Assembly: GCA_009774215.1 (NCBI GenBank)
Contig: VSNH01000051.1
Coordinates: 4,602-21,492 of the forward strand
Origin: Lachnospiraceae bacterium
GTDB taxonomy: Bacteria; Bacillota; Clostridia; Lachnospirales; Lachnospiraceae
Reading direction: 5' to 3'
DNA: 16,891 bases
Below the pieces are notes generated by a model. That model searched no databases. It saw only the letters and a program-made list of their open reading frames with translations, and was not told the origin of the DNA. Shown here in pieces: positions 7,396-13,847 of the stretch (position 1 is the stretch's first letter; every line of letters begins with the position of its first letter). The translations under genes and the position numbers were made by a program.

Positions 7396-7424
7396 ATTAT
7401 ACACTTTGTACAAAAGAATGTCAA
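7396..7424 (-). promoter_or_regulatory. Sigma-A promoter of the arabino-oligosaccharide operon
   Basis: On the minus strand TTGACA (7424-7419) and TATAAT (7401-7396) are separated by exactly 17 bp, a full consensus match. It begins 10 bp downstream of the exporter stop codon. The predicted start near 7389 gives an untranslated leader of about 290 nt. The gene-poor stretch 7098-7433 therefore holds this promoter, the candidate operator, a possible small ORF and a GC-rich stem (AGCGC/GCGCT at 7142-7157). Confidence 0.85.
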
Positions 7425-7433
7425 CCGGAAATT

Positions 7434-8420
7434 TCATACGCTTTCTTCGCCATCCCAGTATTTCAGAACCTGCTCTTTCGTCAGCGAATCGGCAAACTCC
7501 TTTTTTAACTGCAAAAAATACGACAGATCTGTCATAATACCGTAAAGCACCGCCCGACCTTCAAACTCCTGCCTTGTGGCCGGCAGTTCGGAATCCTTCA
7601 TCTGCCTAAGCGTCTCTTCCCGCTTTGCAAGCAGCTCCCTTGCATTGTTGGACTCCCCGAACGTCACGGCAGTTTCCCGAAGCAGCTCCGCCACCTGCTC
7701 CGTCTGTGGCAGAACCGTGCGCATACTTACAATCTTCTTATAAATATCCCGAAGGACAACCGTCTGCTGCTCCCGCATATTCATATAGTCGATAAAATAC
7801 TTGGATTCCTGAAAGAACGTGTTATTCATATAGGCAAAAGCCTGCTTTTTTCCGGCGTCGATATCCGCCTGTAGTTTGTCAAAGCAGCTTCCCGTATAAT
7901 CCGACCTGTCCTCTTTCCCGATGTATTCCGACATCCGCAAAAGCACTGCCCGCAAATCCTCCTCCAGCCGATACTGTATCATGCGGATCTCCTTTCCCTT
8001 TCCCGGCATATACAGATTCAAAAGCGTACCGATACCCGCCCCGATCAGCAGAAGCAGCGTCTCATTGCCGATCTGTGGGAGCGCCATCTTCTGTTCCAGC
8101 AGATAATGCGTGGCAAGTACCGCATTGGTGGAAACGGCGTTCCCGAGACGGAGAGGAGCACAGACGGCGATAAAGAGGAACAGAAAAATACCGTAAGAAA
8201 ATACATGGTACCCGAAAAGGTGAAAAATGAGACAGGAAAGAACCGTCGCCACCAGAAAGGCGCAGATTCTCTTCGCAGAAATAGTGATCGTCTCCCGGCT
8301 GGTGTCCTGTATCGTCAGAAGCGTTATGATGCCCGCCGACGTGCTGTAATTCAGACCCAACAGATCAGCGAGTAAAATAGCCGCCGCACTTCCGACGGCA
8401 ATCTTAACCATTTTTAACAT
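7434..8420 (-). CDS. Aromatic acid exporter family membrane protein (ArAE_1 type)
   Basis: This is a 328-aa protein of the FUSC/ArAE superfamily. The start at 8420 (MLKMVKIAVGSAAAILLADL) is preferred because the family begins almost directly with the first helix; an ATG 33 nt upstream is possible. The N-terminal half carries about five to six short hydrophobic helices up to the NLYMPGKGKEIR segment near residue 140. The C-terminal half is a soluble, helical, charged domain, matching the ArAE_1 plus ArAE_1_C architecture common in Firmicutes. Members are thought to export aromatic acids or related compounds, but Firmicute proteins of this type are mostly uncharacterised. It lies 51 bp after the carboxypeptidase gene on the same strand and is probably co-transcribed. 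Confidence 0.85.
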   Translation of the reverse strand: MLKMVKIAVGSAAAILLADLLGLNYSTSAGIITLLTIQDTSRETITISAKRICAFLVATVLSCLIFHLFGYHVFSYGIFLFLFIAVCAPLRLGNAVSTNAVLATHYLLEQKMALPQIGNETLLLLIGAGIGTLLNLYMPGKGKEIRMIQYRLEEDLRAVLLRMSEYIGKEDRSDYTGSCFDKLQADIDAGKKQAFAYMNNTFFQESKYFIDYMNMREQQTVVLRDIYKKIVSMRTVLPQTEQVAELLRETAVTFGESNNARELLAKREETLRQMKDSELPATRQEFEGRAVLYGIMTDLSYFLQLKKEFADSLTKEQVLKYWDGEESV

Positions 8421-8471
8421 AGAATGTGCCTCTTTCTCCCCGTGCACCGCCATCAGACAGACATTCCTGTT

Positions 8472-9659
8472 TTATGCGGATGGAATATATCTGTTATAAA
8501 TCTCCACATGGTCGTAAATGCACCGCCAGTTGCTTGTGGAGCCCGCTGTCACGCAGATATACGGCGTTTTGTCCGCGGCGATCTCATAGCTTACTGCGCA
8601 GTTTTTGGACTGGACAATATATCCTGTCTTGGCGCAGAGCACCTCGCCGCCCGTATCCTTGTCCTCGATCTTGCGCAGAAACCAATTGGAAATCTCTATG
8701 CCCTCCGGATGTTCTTTTGTGGGTTTTGTAGTGTAAATGTGCTTCGACATCACTTCCCTGCATAAGTCGTTTTGCAGCGCCGCCTTCATGATAACCGCCA
8801 TATCGTAGACCGTGCTGTAATGCGCCTCATCATAAATCCCGACACAGTTGGTAAAATGCGTACTGCCCGCTATACCGAGTTCATCCAGCTTCTCGTCCAT
8901 CAGCTCCACAAAAGCCTCCTGAGAGCCCGCCACATAGAAAGCAAGCCCCAGCGCGGCATCCCCGCCGGAATGCATCGCCGTCCCGTAAAACAGATCCCGA
9001 ACCGGCACCTTTTCCCCGTCCAGAAAGCCCACAGAGCTGCAGTCGTTTACGTAGGCATAATCCGTTATCTCCAACGTCATCTCGAACGTATCGTCAAGCT
9101 TCTCCTCCGGAATGTGTTCCGCCGCCACCAGTATTGTCAAAACTTTCGTCATGGAGGCCGGCATGATTCTTTCTCCGGCGCCCTTTGCTGCGATGATCTG
9201 ATCGGTACTCTCATCCACCAGAATGGCGTGCGTGCTGATGACCTCCTCTGTGGCGATGGACACCGTATCCTCCGTCTCCTCAAAACGATAGACCGGAAGT
9301 TCCTCTTCTGACTCCGTTTCCTCTGTCTCAGCTTTTCCCGATTCTTCTTCGATTATGCTTTCTCTGATTTTTTCTATCTCCTGCCTGTCCGGCTGCTCCA
9401 CGGCTTCCACCGCCTGATCCTGCGCGCCTTCTTCATCCACCTTTTCGCCATGCTTGATGGTTGCGACGATCAAAACCGTGATCACACCGACTATGACAAG
9501 AAACACAACCCGCTGCAGCATCTGCCGCCGCCTCATACGGCGCTGTCTCTCACGCCGCATACGCTGCCTTCTCTCATAGCGGAGGCGGTATTCCCGTTCT
9601 TCTTTGTCTTCTTCTAAAGTCAAGTCTTTCTGACTCTCTTCAAAATATGGTTCTGTCAT
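8472..9659 (-). CDS. D-alanyl-D-alanine carboxypeptidase-like serine hydrolase (peptidase family S11), membrane anchored
   Basis: This is a 395-aa protein. The ATG at 9659 follows GGAGG by 4 nt. Residues 1-48 are cytoplasmic and extremely Arg-rich (about 22-50), residues 51-67 form a single membrane helix, and an acidic Glu-rich linker runs to about 130. The penicillin-binding-type catalytic domain then carries S169-M-T-K172 (SxxK), S231-G-G233 at the SxN position, and K344-T-G346. It would trim pentapeptides of peptidoglycan outside the membrane. Two things depart from the usual DacA type: an N-terminal anchor in place of a signal peptide plus C-terminal amphipathic helix, and Gly in place of Asn in the second motif. 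It follows the rlmD-like gene by 97 bp. Confidence 0.85.
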   Translation of the reverse strand: MTEPYFEESQKDLTLEEDKEEREYRLRYERRQRMRRERQRRMRRRQMLQRVVFLVIVGVITVLIVATIKHGEKVDEEGAQDQAVEAVEQPDRQEIEKIRESIIEEESGKAETEETESEEELPVYRFEETEDTVSIATEEVISTHAILVDESTDQIIAAKGAGERIMPASMTKVLTILVAAEHIPEEKLDDTFEMTLEITDYAYVNDCSSVGFLDGEKVPVRDLFYGTAMHSGGDAALGLAFYVAGSQEAFVELMDEKLDELGIAGSTHFTNCVGIYDEAHYSTVYDMAVIMKAALQNDLCREVMSKHIYTTKPTKEHPEGIEISNWFLRKIEDKDTGGEVLCAKTGYIVQSKNCAVSYEIAADKTPYICVTAGSTSNWRCIYDHVEIYNRYIPSA

Positions 9660-9742
9660 TACTCCTCCAAATTTAGCTTTGTAATCTTCTTAGCCGGTAT
9701 CCCCACAAAGCGGCTCAATCCTGCCTTATCTTTACGCCCCAT
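9659..9742 (-). CDS. Possible 27-aa ORF between rlmD-like and carboxypeptidase genes
   Basis: An ATG at 9742 opens a 27-codon frame (MGRKDKAGLSRFVGIPAKKI...) whose TAA overlaps the ATG of the carboxypeptidase gene as TAATG. The frame stays open further upstream into the end of the rlmD-like gene. No Shine-Dalgarno is visible for this ATG. The overlap would allow translational coupling, but a chance frame is equally possible. Confidence 0.2.
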   Translation of the reverse strand: MGRKDKAGLSRFVGIPAKKITKLNLEE

Positions 9743-9756
9743 ACATGGGATCAATT

Positions 9757-10962
9757 TCAGTTCCCCAATAGGCACACCGTCTCAATATTCCCCGTAAATG
9801 GAAACATATCCACCGGCGTGATCTCCTGCACCCGATAGCTACTCTTCCCTGTCAGATACTTCAAATCCCTCGCAAGCGTCTCCGGCTCGCAGGAAATATA
9901 AACGATCCGTTTCGGACGAATACGAATCAGCGCGTTGAGAAATTCCTCCGTGCTGCCGCTTCTGGGCGGATCCATAAACACCACGTCCACCTTCTCCCCT
10001 GCGTCAGCCATCTGGGTCAGGAAACGCCCCGCGTCGTTCTGGTAAAAATCTGCGTTTTTGATCTGATTCACTTTTGCGTTCGTGACGGCGTCCCGCACCG
10101 CGTCTTTGTTTAATTCCACACCGATCACTTTGCCTGCCTGTCCCGCCACCGCCAGCGCAATGGTACCGATGCCGCAGTATGCGTCCACCACCGTCTCTTT
10201 TCCCGTAAGCTGCGCATACTCCGCGGCCTTCGCGTAAAGCGCCTCCGTCTGCACGGAATTGACCTGATAAAAGGATTTCGCGGATATCTTAAACCGCCTG
10301 CCGCAAAGCTCGTCTTCTATATAGCCTTTCCCGTAGATTACCTGCTCTTTATCACCCAGCACCATGCTCGTTCTCTTATTATTCACATTAATCAGAATCG
10401 TAGTAATCTCCGTGTGTAGTTTACATAACTCATTTACAAAATTCTTCTTGGACGGTAAGATCGGGGATCCCAATACCAGCACCACCATAATTTCCCCTGT
10501 GACATGCCCCACGCGCACAAGCACATGCCGGAGCAGACCATAACCGCTGTCCTCATCATAGGCTTTCAGCTTAAAAGACTTCGCAAGCTCCCGCACGGAC
10601 TGAATGATCTCTCCCGCTTTCTGATCTTCCAGAAGACAGCTCTCCACAGGTACCACCCGATGGCTCTTTTCCTGATAAATCCCGGAAACGATTCCTCTTC
10701 CTTTCTGGAACGCAAATACCGCATGAACCTTATTGCGGTAATGGGCCGGCTCCTCCATGCCGATGATCGGCTTCACTTTCCCGTATTCCTTTAAAAGCAG
10801 TTCCACCTGTTTCTGCTTTCTCTTTAACTGCGCTTTATAAGGCATGTCCACAAACTGACACCCGCCGCATTTTCCGGAAACCGGGCAGAGACTTTTCTTC
10901 TGCTTTTCTCCCGCATCCTTCTCTTTTCCCGCCTCACGCCTGTACACTCTCTTCTTATCCAT
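9757..10962 (-). CDS. rlmD: 23S rRNA (uracil-C5)-methyltransferase, RlmD/RlmCD family
   Basis: This is a 401-aa SAM-dependent enzyme that methylates C5 of uridine in 23S rRNA. The start at 10962 (MDKKRVYRRE) is chosen over a longer frame from 11034 because AAGGAA lies upstream and the extension has no homology-like character. A basic N-terminal tail replaces the usual TRAM domain. The iron-sulfur cysteines are C26, C32, C35 and C109. The SAM loop is DAYCGIGT (260-267), the catalytic motif DPPRSG is at 331-336, and the nucleophile is C358 in ISCEPET. All key residues are present. In Firmicutes a single RlmCD can modify both U747 and U1939, so the exact site is left open. A terminator isolates it from the upstream gene. 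Confidence 0.93.
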   Translation of the reverse strand: MDKKRVYRREAGKEKDAGEKQKKSLCPVSGKCGGCQFVDMPYKAQLKRKQKQVELLLKEYGKVKPIIGMEEPAHYRNKVHAVFAFQKGRGIVSGIYQEKSHRVVPVESCLLEDQKAGEIIQSVRELAKSFKLKAYDEDSGYGLLRHVLVRVGHVTGEIMVVLVLGSPILPSKKNFVNELCKLHTEITTILINVNNKRTSMVLGDKEQVIYGKGYIEDELCGRRFKISAKSFYQVNSVQTEALYAKAAEYAQLTGKETVVDAYCGIGTIALAVAGQAGKVIGVELNKDAVRDAVTNAKVNQIKNADFYQNDAGRFLTQMADAGEKVDVVFMDPPRSGSTEEFLNALIRIRPKRIVYISCEPETLARDLKYLTGKSSYRVQEITPVDMFPFTGNIETVCLLGN

Positions 10963-11000
10963 CCCTGATTCCTTTCCCTGCACTTTCCTATACAGAACTG

Positions 11001-11034
11001 CCGGCCGCGCAGCCTGTGCGCCGCCCGGCAGCAT
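11001..11034 (-). other. GC-rich hairpin in the rlmD-like gene leader
   Basis: CTGCCGG at one end pairs with CCGGCAG at the other, and an inner GCGCA/TGCGC stem extends it. It lies about 40-70 nt upstream of the rlmD-like start. It is a stable leader structure of unknown role; no U-tract follows. Confidence 0.4.
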
Positions 11035-11050
11035 ATCTCTCTACACATAA

Positions 11051-11077
11051 CAAAACCCCGGGAAACTTCCCAGGGTC
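11051..11077 (-). terminator. Rho-independent terminator after the 89-aa hypothetical gene
   Basis: On the minus strand ACCCTGGGAA and TTCCCGGGGT form a 10-bp stem with one G-U pair, followed by TTTTGTT. It lies 36 bp after the stop of the hypothetical gene and separates it from the rlmD-like gene. Confidence 0.85.
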
Positions 11078-11112
11078 ATTTTATCATATTCTCTGCAATT
11101 TTGACAGCCCGC

Positions 11113-11382
11113 CTAGGCTGACGCAATCTGTACGCTCTCAATCCCTTCCGCCAGATTTCTGGCAAGAGTCGTGTCCGCCTCGTTGATATGTATGGTAAAA
11201 ACCTCTTTGCCCATGCCGCCGAAAAAACGCTCCCAGAAACGCTGTTCCGGCCATTCCACAAAAAAGGAAATGCGGTTGGAAACCAGCAGCTTTTCCAGTT
11301 GATCCTTACTCTCCGCATTATATACCTTGCAGAAGGATATCTCGTGATTAAAAAATAGTGCGTTCAAATTCAATGCCGCCAT
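11113..11382 (-). CDS. Small hypothetical protein (89 aa)
   Basis: I do not recognise a named family. The ATG at 11382 has GGAGG 7 nt upstream, a good promoter lies further upstream and a terminator follows, so it is a genuine single-gene unit. The protein has no membrane segment. It begins with NLNALFFNHEISFCKVYNAE, followed by an amphipathic helix (SKDQLEKLLVSNRISFFVEW) and a Trp/Phe-rich middle part (PEQRFWERFFGGMGKEVFTI). The alternation of strands and helices suggests a small alpha/beta fold. It is probably one of the short conserved cytosolic proteins common in Lachnospiraceae; no function can be proposed. Confidence 0.8.
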   Translation of the reverse strand: MAALNLNALFFNHEISFCKVYNAESKDQLEKLLVSNRISFFVEWPEQRFWERFFGGMGKEVFTIHINEADTTLARNLAEGIESVQIASA

Positions 11383-11447
11383 ATCGCTACCTCCAAGCCC
11401 CTCATTCTCTTACGCCGCGATCAGCTTTATGTCAACTTTCCTTACAC

Positions 11448-11477
11448 ATTATATAACGCATATCTGCCAAAATGCAA
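11448..11477 (-). promoter_or_regulatory. Promoter of the 89-aa hypothetical gene
   Basis: On the minus strand TTGCAT (11477-11472) and TATAAT (11453-11448) are separated by 18 bp. The predicted start near 11441 leaves a leader of about 60 nt before the ATG at 11382. Confidence 0.65.
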
Positions 11478-11488
11478 GATTTTTCTAC

Positions 11489-11534
11489 ATTTTCCACAAT
11501 ATGACCAAATATTTATGTAAATCTTGTGGAAAAT
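11489..11534. repeat. Perfect 11-bp inverted repeat with two DnaA-box-like 9-mers
   Basis: ATTTTCCACAA (11489-11499) and its complement TTGTGGAAAAT (11524-11534) are separated by 24 AT-rich bp. Each arm contains TTTTCCACA, which matches the DnaA-box consensus TTWTNCACA. The pair overlaps the last base of the 100-aa hypothetical gene. It could be a DnaA-binding pair, another operator, or a weak terminator stem without a U-tract. Confidence 0.45.
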
Positions 11535-11836
11535 CACACCTCCGTCCACGGTTTATGCAGATTTTCCAGCCAATCATCCTTTCTGGTCTCATACTGCTCG
11601 TTGAGCCAGTCCGCCGCCTGCTCCACCCCCTCTGCCGTGAGAGGCACCTCCGTCCAAGTCTTCTTTTCCTCCGGCGTGCGGTAAATCCCGAGCGGTTCCG
11701 GCCAGACAGTCACCCGGATCACATCATCCTCGCCGCTCTTTACCTTTTTTAAAAGATAGCGCATCCCATCCATACTGCCGGAGTATTCCTCTTTCTTTAT
11801 ATAGTTCAGGGGATGAAAGGTTTCTTTGTCAAGCAT
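11534..11836 (-). CDS. Small conserved hypothetical protein (100 aa)
   Basis: No named family is recognised. The start at 11836 (MLDKETFHPLNYIKKEEYSG) is preferred to an ATG 60 nt upstream because GAGG lies about 9 nt before it and the upstream extension is basic and non-conserved looking. The first segment, with TFHPLNYIKKEEYSGSMDGMRYLLKK, has the look of a conserved clostridial small protein that I believe is widespread in Lachnospiraceae, though I cannot search. The second half is Trp/Glu-rich (VWPEPLGIYRT, WTEVPLTAEGVEQAADWLNE) and ends in a helix. No membrane segment or signal peptide is visible. It probably acts in the cytosol; function unknown. Confidence 0.75.
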   Translation of the reverse strand: MLDKETFHPLNYIKKEEYSGSMDGMRYLLKKVKSGEDDVIRVTVWPEPLGIYRTPEEKKTWTEVPLTAEGVEQAADWLNEQYETRKDDWLENLHKPWTEV

Positions 11837-12047
11837 GTCATTCTTCCTCTGTATGCCGCCTTCCTTTATCAAGCGCCATACGAATCTCTTTCCCATTCAT
11901 TTCTTACCATATTATAGCAGGAGGGCTTATTTTCGTCAAAAAATTTGCGGCTCCTCTCCGCGTTCCTTAAGAGAAAAATCAGGTAGAAATATTTCGACTT
12001 TAAAATTAATATTAAATATAAACCGCCAAATACAAAGGAGAAAAAAC

Positions 12048-12968
12048 ATGGACACTCTGAACGAATGCATCAAAAACTATTTGGAATACTGTAATTTTCA
12101 AAAATGTCTTGACACAAAAACACTCAAAGCATACCGGATTGATTTGCGCCAATTTTCGGATCAAATTCGCACAATTGCTATCGATGAAATAACCGCTGCG
12201 TCATTGGAACAGTATATAGCGCATCTGCACGGACGGTTCAAGCCCAAAACCGTAAAGCGCAAAATCGCTTCTGTAAAGGCATTGTTTCATTATCTGGAAT
12301 ACAAGGAAATCCTTGACTGTAATCCCTTCAACAAGATGCGCATCCGTTTCCGCGAACCTGTCATACTGCCCAAAACCATACCTCTGCACACGGTAGAACT
12401 CTTTTTATCTACCATATACCGCCAGCGACAGGCCGCCGTTACTTACTGTCAAGAACAAAACGCCCTGCGAGACGCCGCCGTTGCGGAGCTGTTATTTGCA
12501 ACCGGGATGAGAATATCTGAGCTGTGCTCACTGAAAGTCGACGACGTAAATTTGTGCGACGGAACCATCCTGATCTACGGAAAGGGAAGCAAAGAACGCC
12601 GCATCCAGATCGGCAGCGAGGCCGTCATTCATATTCTGAAAGAATACGACGATAGCTTTCGTGACAAAAGGCTGTCCGGCAGCAATTTTTTTATCAATTA
12701 CTCCGGGAAAGCACTCTCCGATCAGGCGGTGCGCAGGATGATAAACAAATACACCTCTCTGGCATCCATTGAACAGCACATCACGCCGCATATGTTCCGC
12801 CACACCTTTGCGACAAGCCTTTTGGACGCGGATGTGGATATCCGCTATATTCAGGAGATGCTGGGGCACAGCTCCATCAATGTGACGGAGATCTATACGC
12901 ATGTATCTATGGCTAAACAGAAAAATATTCTTGCAACAAAGCATCCTAGAAAATATTTTCATGTGTGA
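12048..12968 (+). CDS. Tyrosine recombinase (XerC/XerD-like), probable invertase of the adjacent cassette
   Basis: This is a 306-aa site-specific recombinase. The ATG at 12048 follows AAAGGAG by 7 nt. Residues 1-100 form the N-terminal SAM-like DNA-binding domain, including KTLKAYRIDLRQFSDQI and TVKRKIASVKALFHYLEYKE. The catalytic domain carries the full set R155 (ATGMRISEL), K182 (GKGSKERR), H248-x-x-R251 (TPHMFRHTF), H274 (MLGHSS) and the nucleophile Y283 (IYTHVSM). It is the first plus-strand gene of the window and its base composition is closer to the host-like left half than to the AT-rich cassette it precedes. Its stop codon lies 42 bp from the left inverted repeat, so the likely job is to invert the 2.2-kb Thoeris segment. 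A cellular XerC/D role is less likely given the accessory context. Confidence 0.93.
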   Translation: MDTLNECIKNYLEYCNFQKCLDTKTLKAYRIDLRQFSDQIRTIAIDEITAASLEQYIAHLHGRFKPKTVKRKIASVKALFHYLEYKEILDCNPFNKMRIRFREPVILPKTIPLHTVELFLSTIYRQRQAAVTYCQEQNALRDAAVAELLFATGMRISELCSLKVDDVNLCDGTILIYGKGSKERRIQIGSEAVIHILKEYDDSFRDKRLSGSNFFINYSGKALSDQAVRRMINKYTSLASIEQHITPHMFRHTFATSLLDADVDIRYIQEMLGHSSINVTEIYTHVSMAKQKNILATKHPRKYFHV

Positions 12969-12973
12969 GTTTT

Positions 12974-13008
12974 GAGGGGCGATCCGGGTGGGTTGCCCTC
13001 TTTTTTTT
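12974..13008 (+). terminator. Rho-independent terminator of the recombinase gene
   Basis: GAGGGGC (12974-12980) pairs with GCCCTC (12995-13000) with one bulged G, followed by eight T residues (13001-13008). It ends at the edge of the left inverted repeat, so plus-strand transcription from the recombinase gene should stop before entering the TIR gene in the present orientation. Confidence 0.8.
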
Positions 13009-13046
13009 GTGTGGGTGAGGGATAATTAGGAGTTATCTGTTGAATT
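13005..13046. repeat. Left inverted repeat (recombination site) of the Thoeris cassette
   Basis: This 42-bp sequence matches the reverse complement of 15228-15269 at 40 positions, with a perfect 32-bp core at 13011-13042. Inside the core, GATAA (13021-13025) and TTATC (13033-13037) flank a 7-bp asymmetric spacer TTAGGAG (13026-13032). This dyad-plus-spacer layout is what a tyrosine recombinase crossover site looks like; the spacer is the predicted exchange region. Confidence 0.9.
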
Positions 13047-13085
13047 CAAATAGGATTATATTAAAACAATTTTAGAGGGTGATGA

Positions 13086-13847
13086 ATTATTACTAATATT
13101 TCTGAAAAGGTATTTGTATGCTTTGCTGCAGAAGATCGCTACAAAATTGCCGAACCAATTGTATACCATCTTACAAATTATGGTATTAGTACTTGGTATG
13201 ATCGTCAAGCATTATTAATGGGAGACAATCGAATAGAAAAAAACTTAAATGAAGGGGTTGCCAAATGCCAATATGCTATAATTATTCTTAGCAAAGATAC
13301 CATGCAATCGGTATGCGCTATGGAAGAAATATCTATGTTGGAAGAAAAATATTATAAAAATAATGTTACCCTTTTTCCTGTATTGTATGAATTATCGCCA
13401 CAAAACATTCCCGGCACCATACACTGGATTAAAAATCTCATTTATAAGGAAGTTAGCTACAGCTCGGGAACTCTTGAGATATGTAATCATGTGGCTTGTA
13501 AAATTACCTCTGATATATTAGAAAAATATCATTATAAGACCATCTCCGAGTTCCTTTATTCCAATTCTATGCTCTTGCCTATTATTATAGAGAAACTTCT
13601 GAAAAGCTATCAAGCAATAGATTGCGAAAATCTTAACAGCAGAGTTACTCTTTTGTATGCTGCTTATTTAAATATTATATGCTCAAAAACTATTCGTAGT
13701 GATTCTACAATAAGGATGATATCAAAAACTTTTCAACGGCTATTTTCCGAAACACGTCTTAATCTTGTTATAGATTATCGCGAATTATGGCTGTTAGAGA
13801 ATTGCATTTGCATATTATTAAATTATTATACTGAATCTAAAATATGA
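13086..13847 (+). CDS. thsB: TIR-domain protein, Thoeris ThsB-like
   Basis: This predicted NAD-consuming TIR protein, if complete, has 253 aa. In Thoeris, ThsB senses phage and makes a cyclic ADP-ribose isomer that activates ThsA. The first strand VFVCFAAEDR, helix, GISTWYDRQALLMGD and AIIILSKDTMQSVCAMEEI form a TIR domain of about 130 residues, with E80 at the catalytic glutamate position. The rest is a helical domain unlike known motifs. The start is unusual: the first ATG in frame (13218) would delete the first strand, a TGA closes the frame at 13083, and the ATG at 13082 is in another frame. A strong AGAGGGTGAT site points to ATT at 13086 (or 13089), or else one base has been gained. Behind a terminator with no clear promoter, it is probably off in this orientation. 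Confidence 0.8.
   Translation: MITNISEKVFVCFAAEDRYKIAEPIVYHLTNYGISTWYDRQALLMGDNRIEKNLNEGVAKCQYAIIILSKDTMQSVCAMEEISMLEEKYYKNNVTLFPVLYELSPQNIPGTIHWIKNLIYKEVSYSSGTLEICNHVACKITSDILEKYHYKTISEFLYSNSMLLPIIIEKLLKSYQAIDCENLNSRVTLLYAAYLNIICSKTIRSDSTIRMISKTFQRLFSETRLNLVIDYRELWLLENCICILLNYYTESKI

Noticed and set aside
11990..12030. A promoter for the recombinase gene (TTCGAC-18-TATAAA)
   Set aside because: It is only a weak match in a very AT-rich stretch with several alternative -10 sequences, so I could not choose one with confidence.
13034..13067. A promoter for thsB inside the cassette (TTGAAT with TATATT or TAAAAC)
   Set aside because: Spacing to TATATT is only 11 bp, and the TAAAAC pairing is weak with a start that would fall inside the ribosome binding site.
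13218..13847. thsB starting at the ATG at 13218 as a 209-aa protein
   Set aside because: This would remove the first strand and loop of the TIR domain (VFVCFAAEDR), and no ribosome binding site lies upstream of that ATG.
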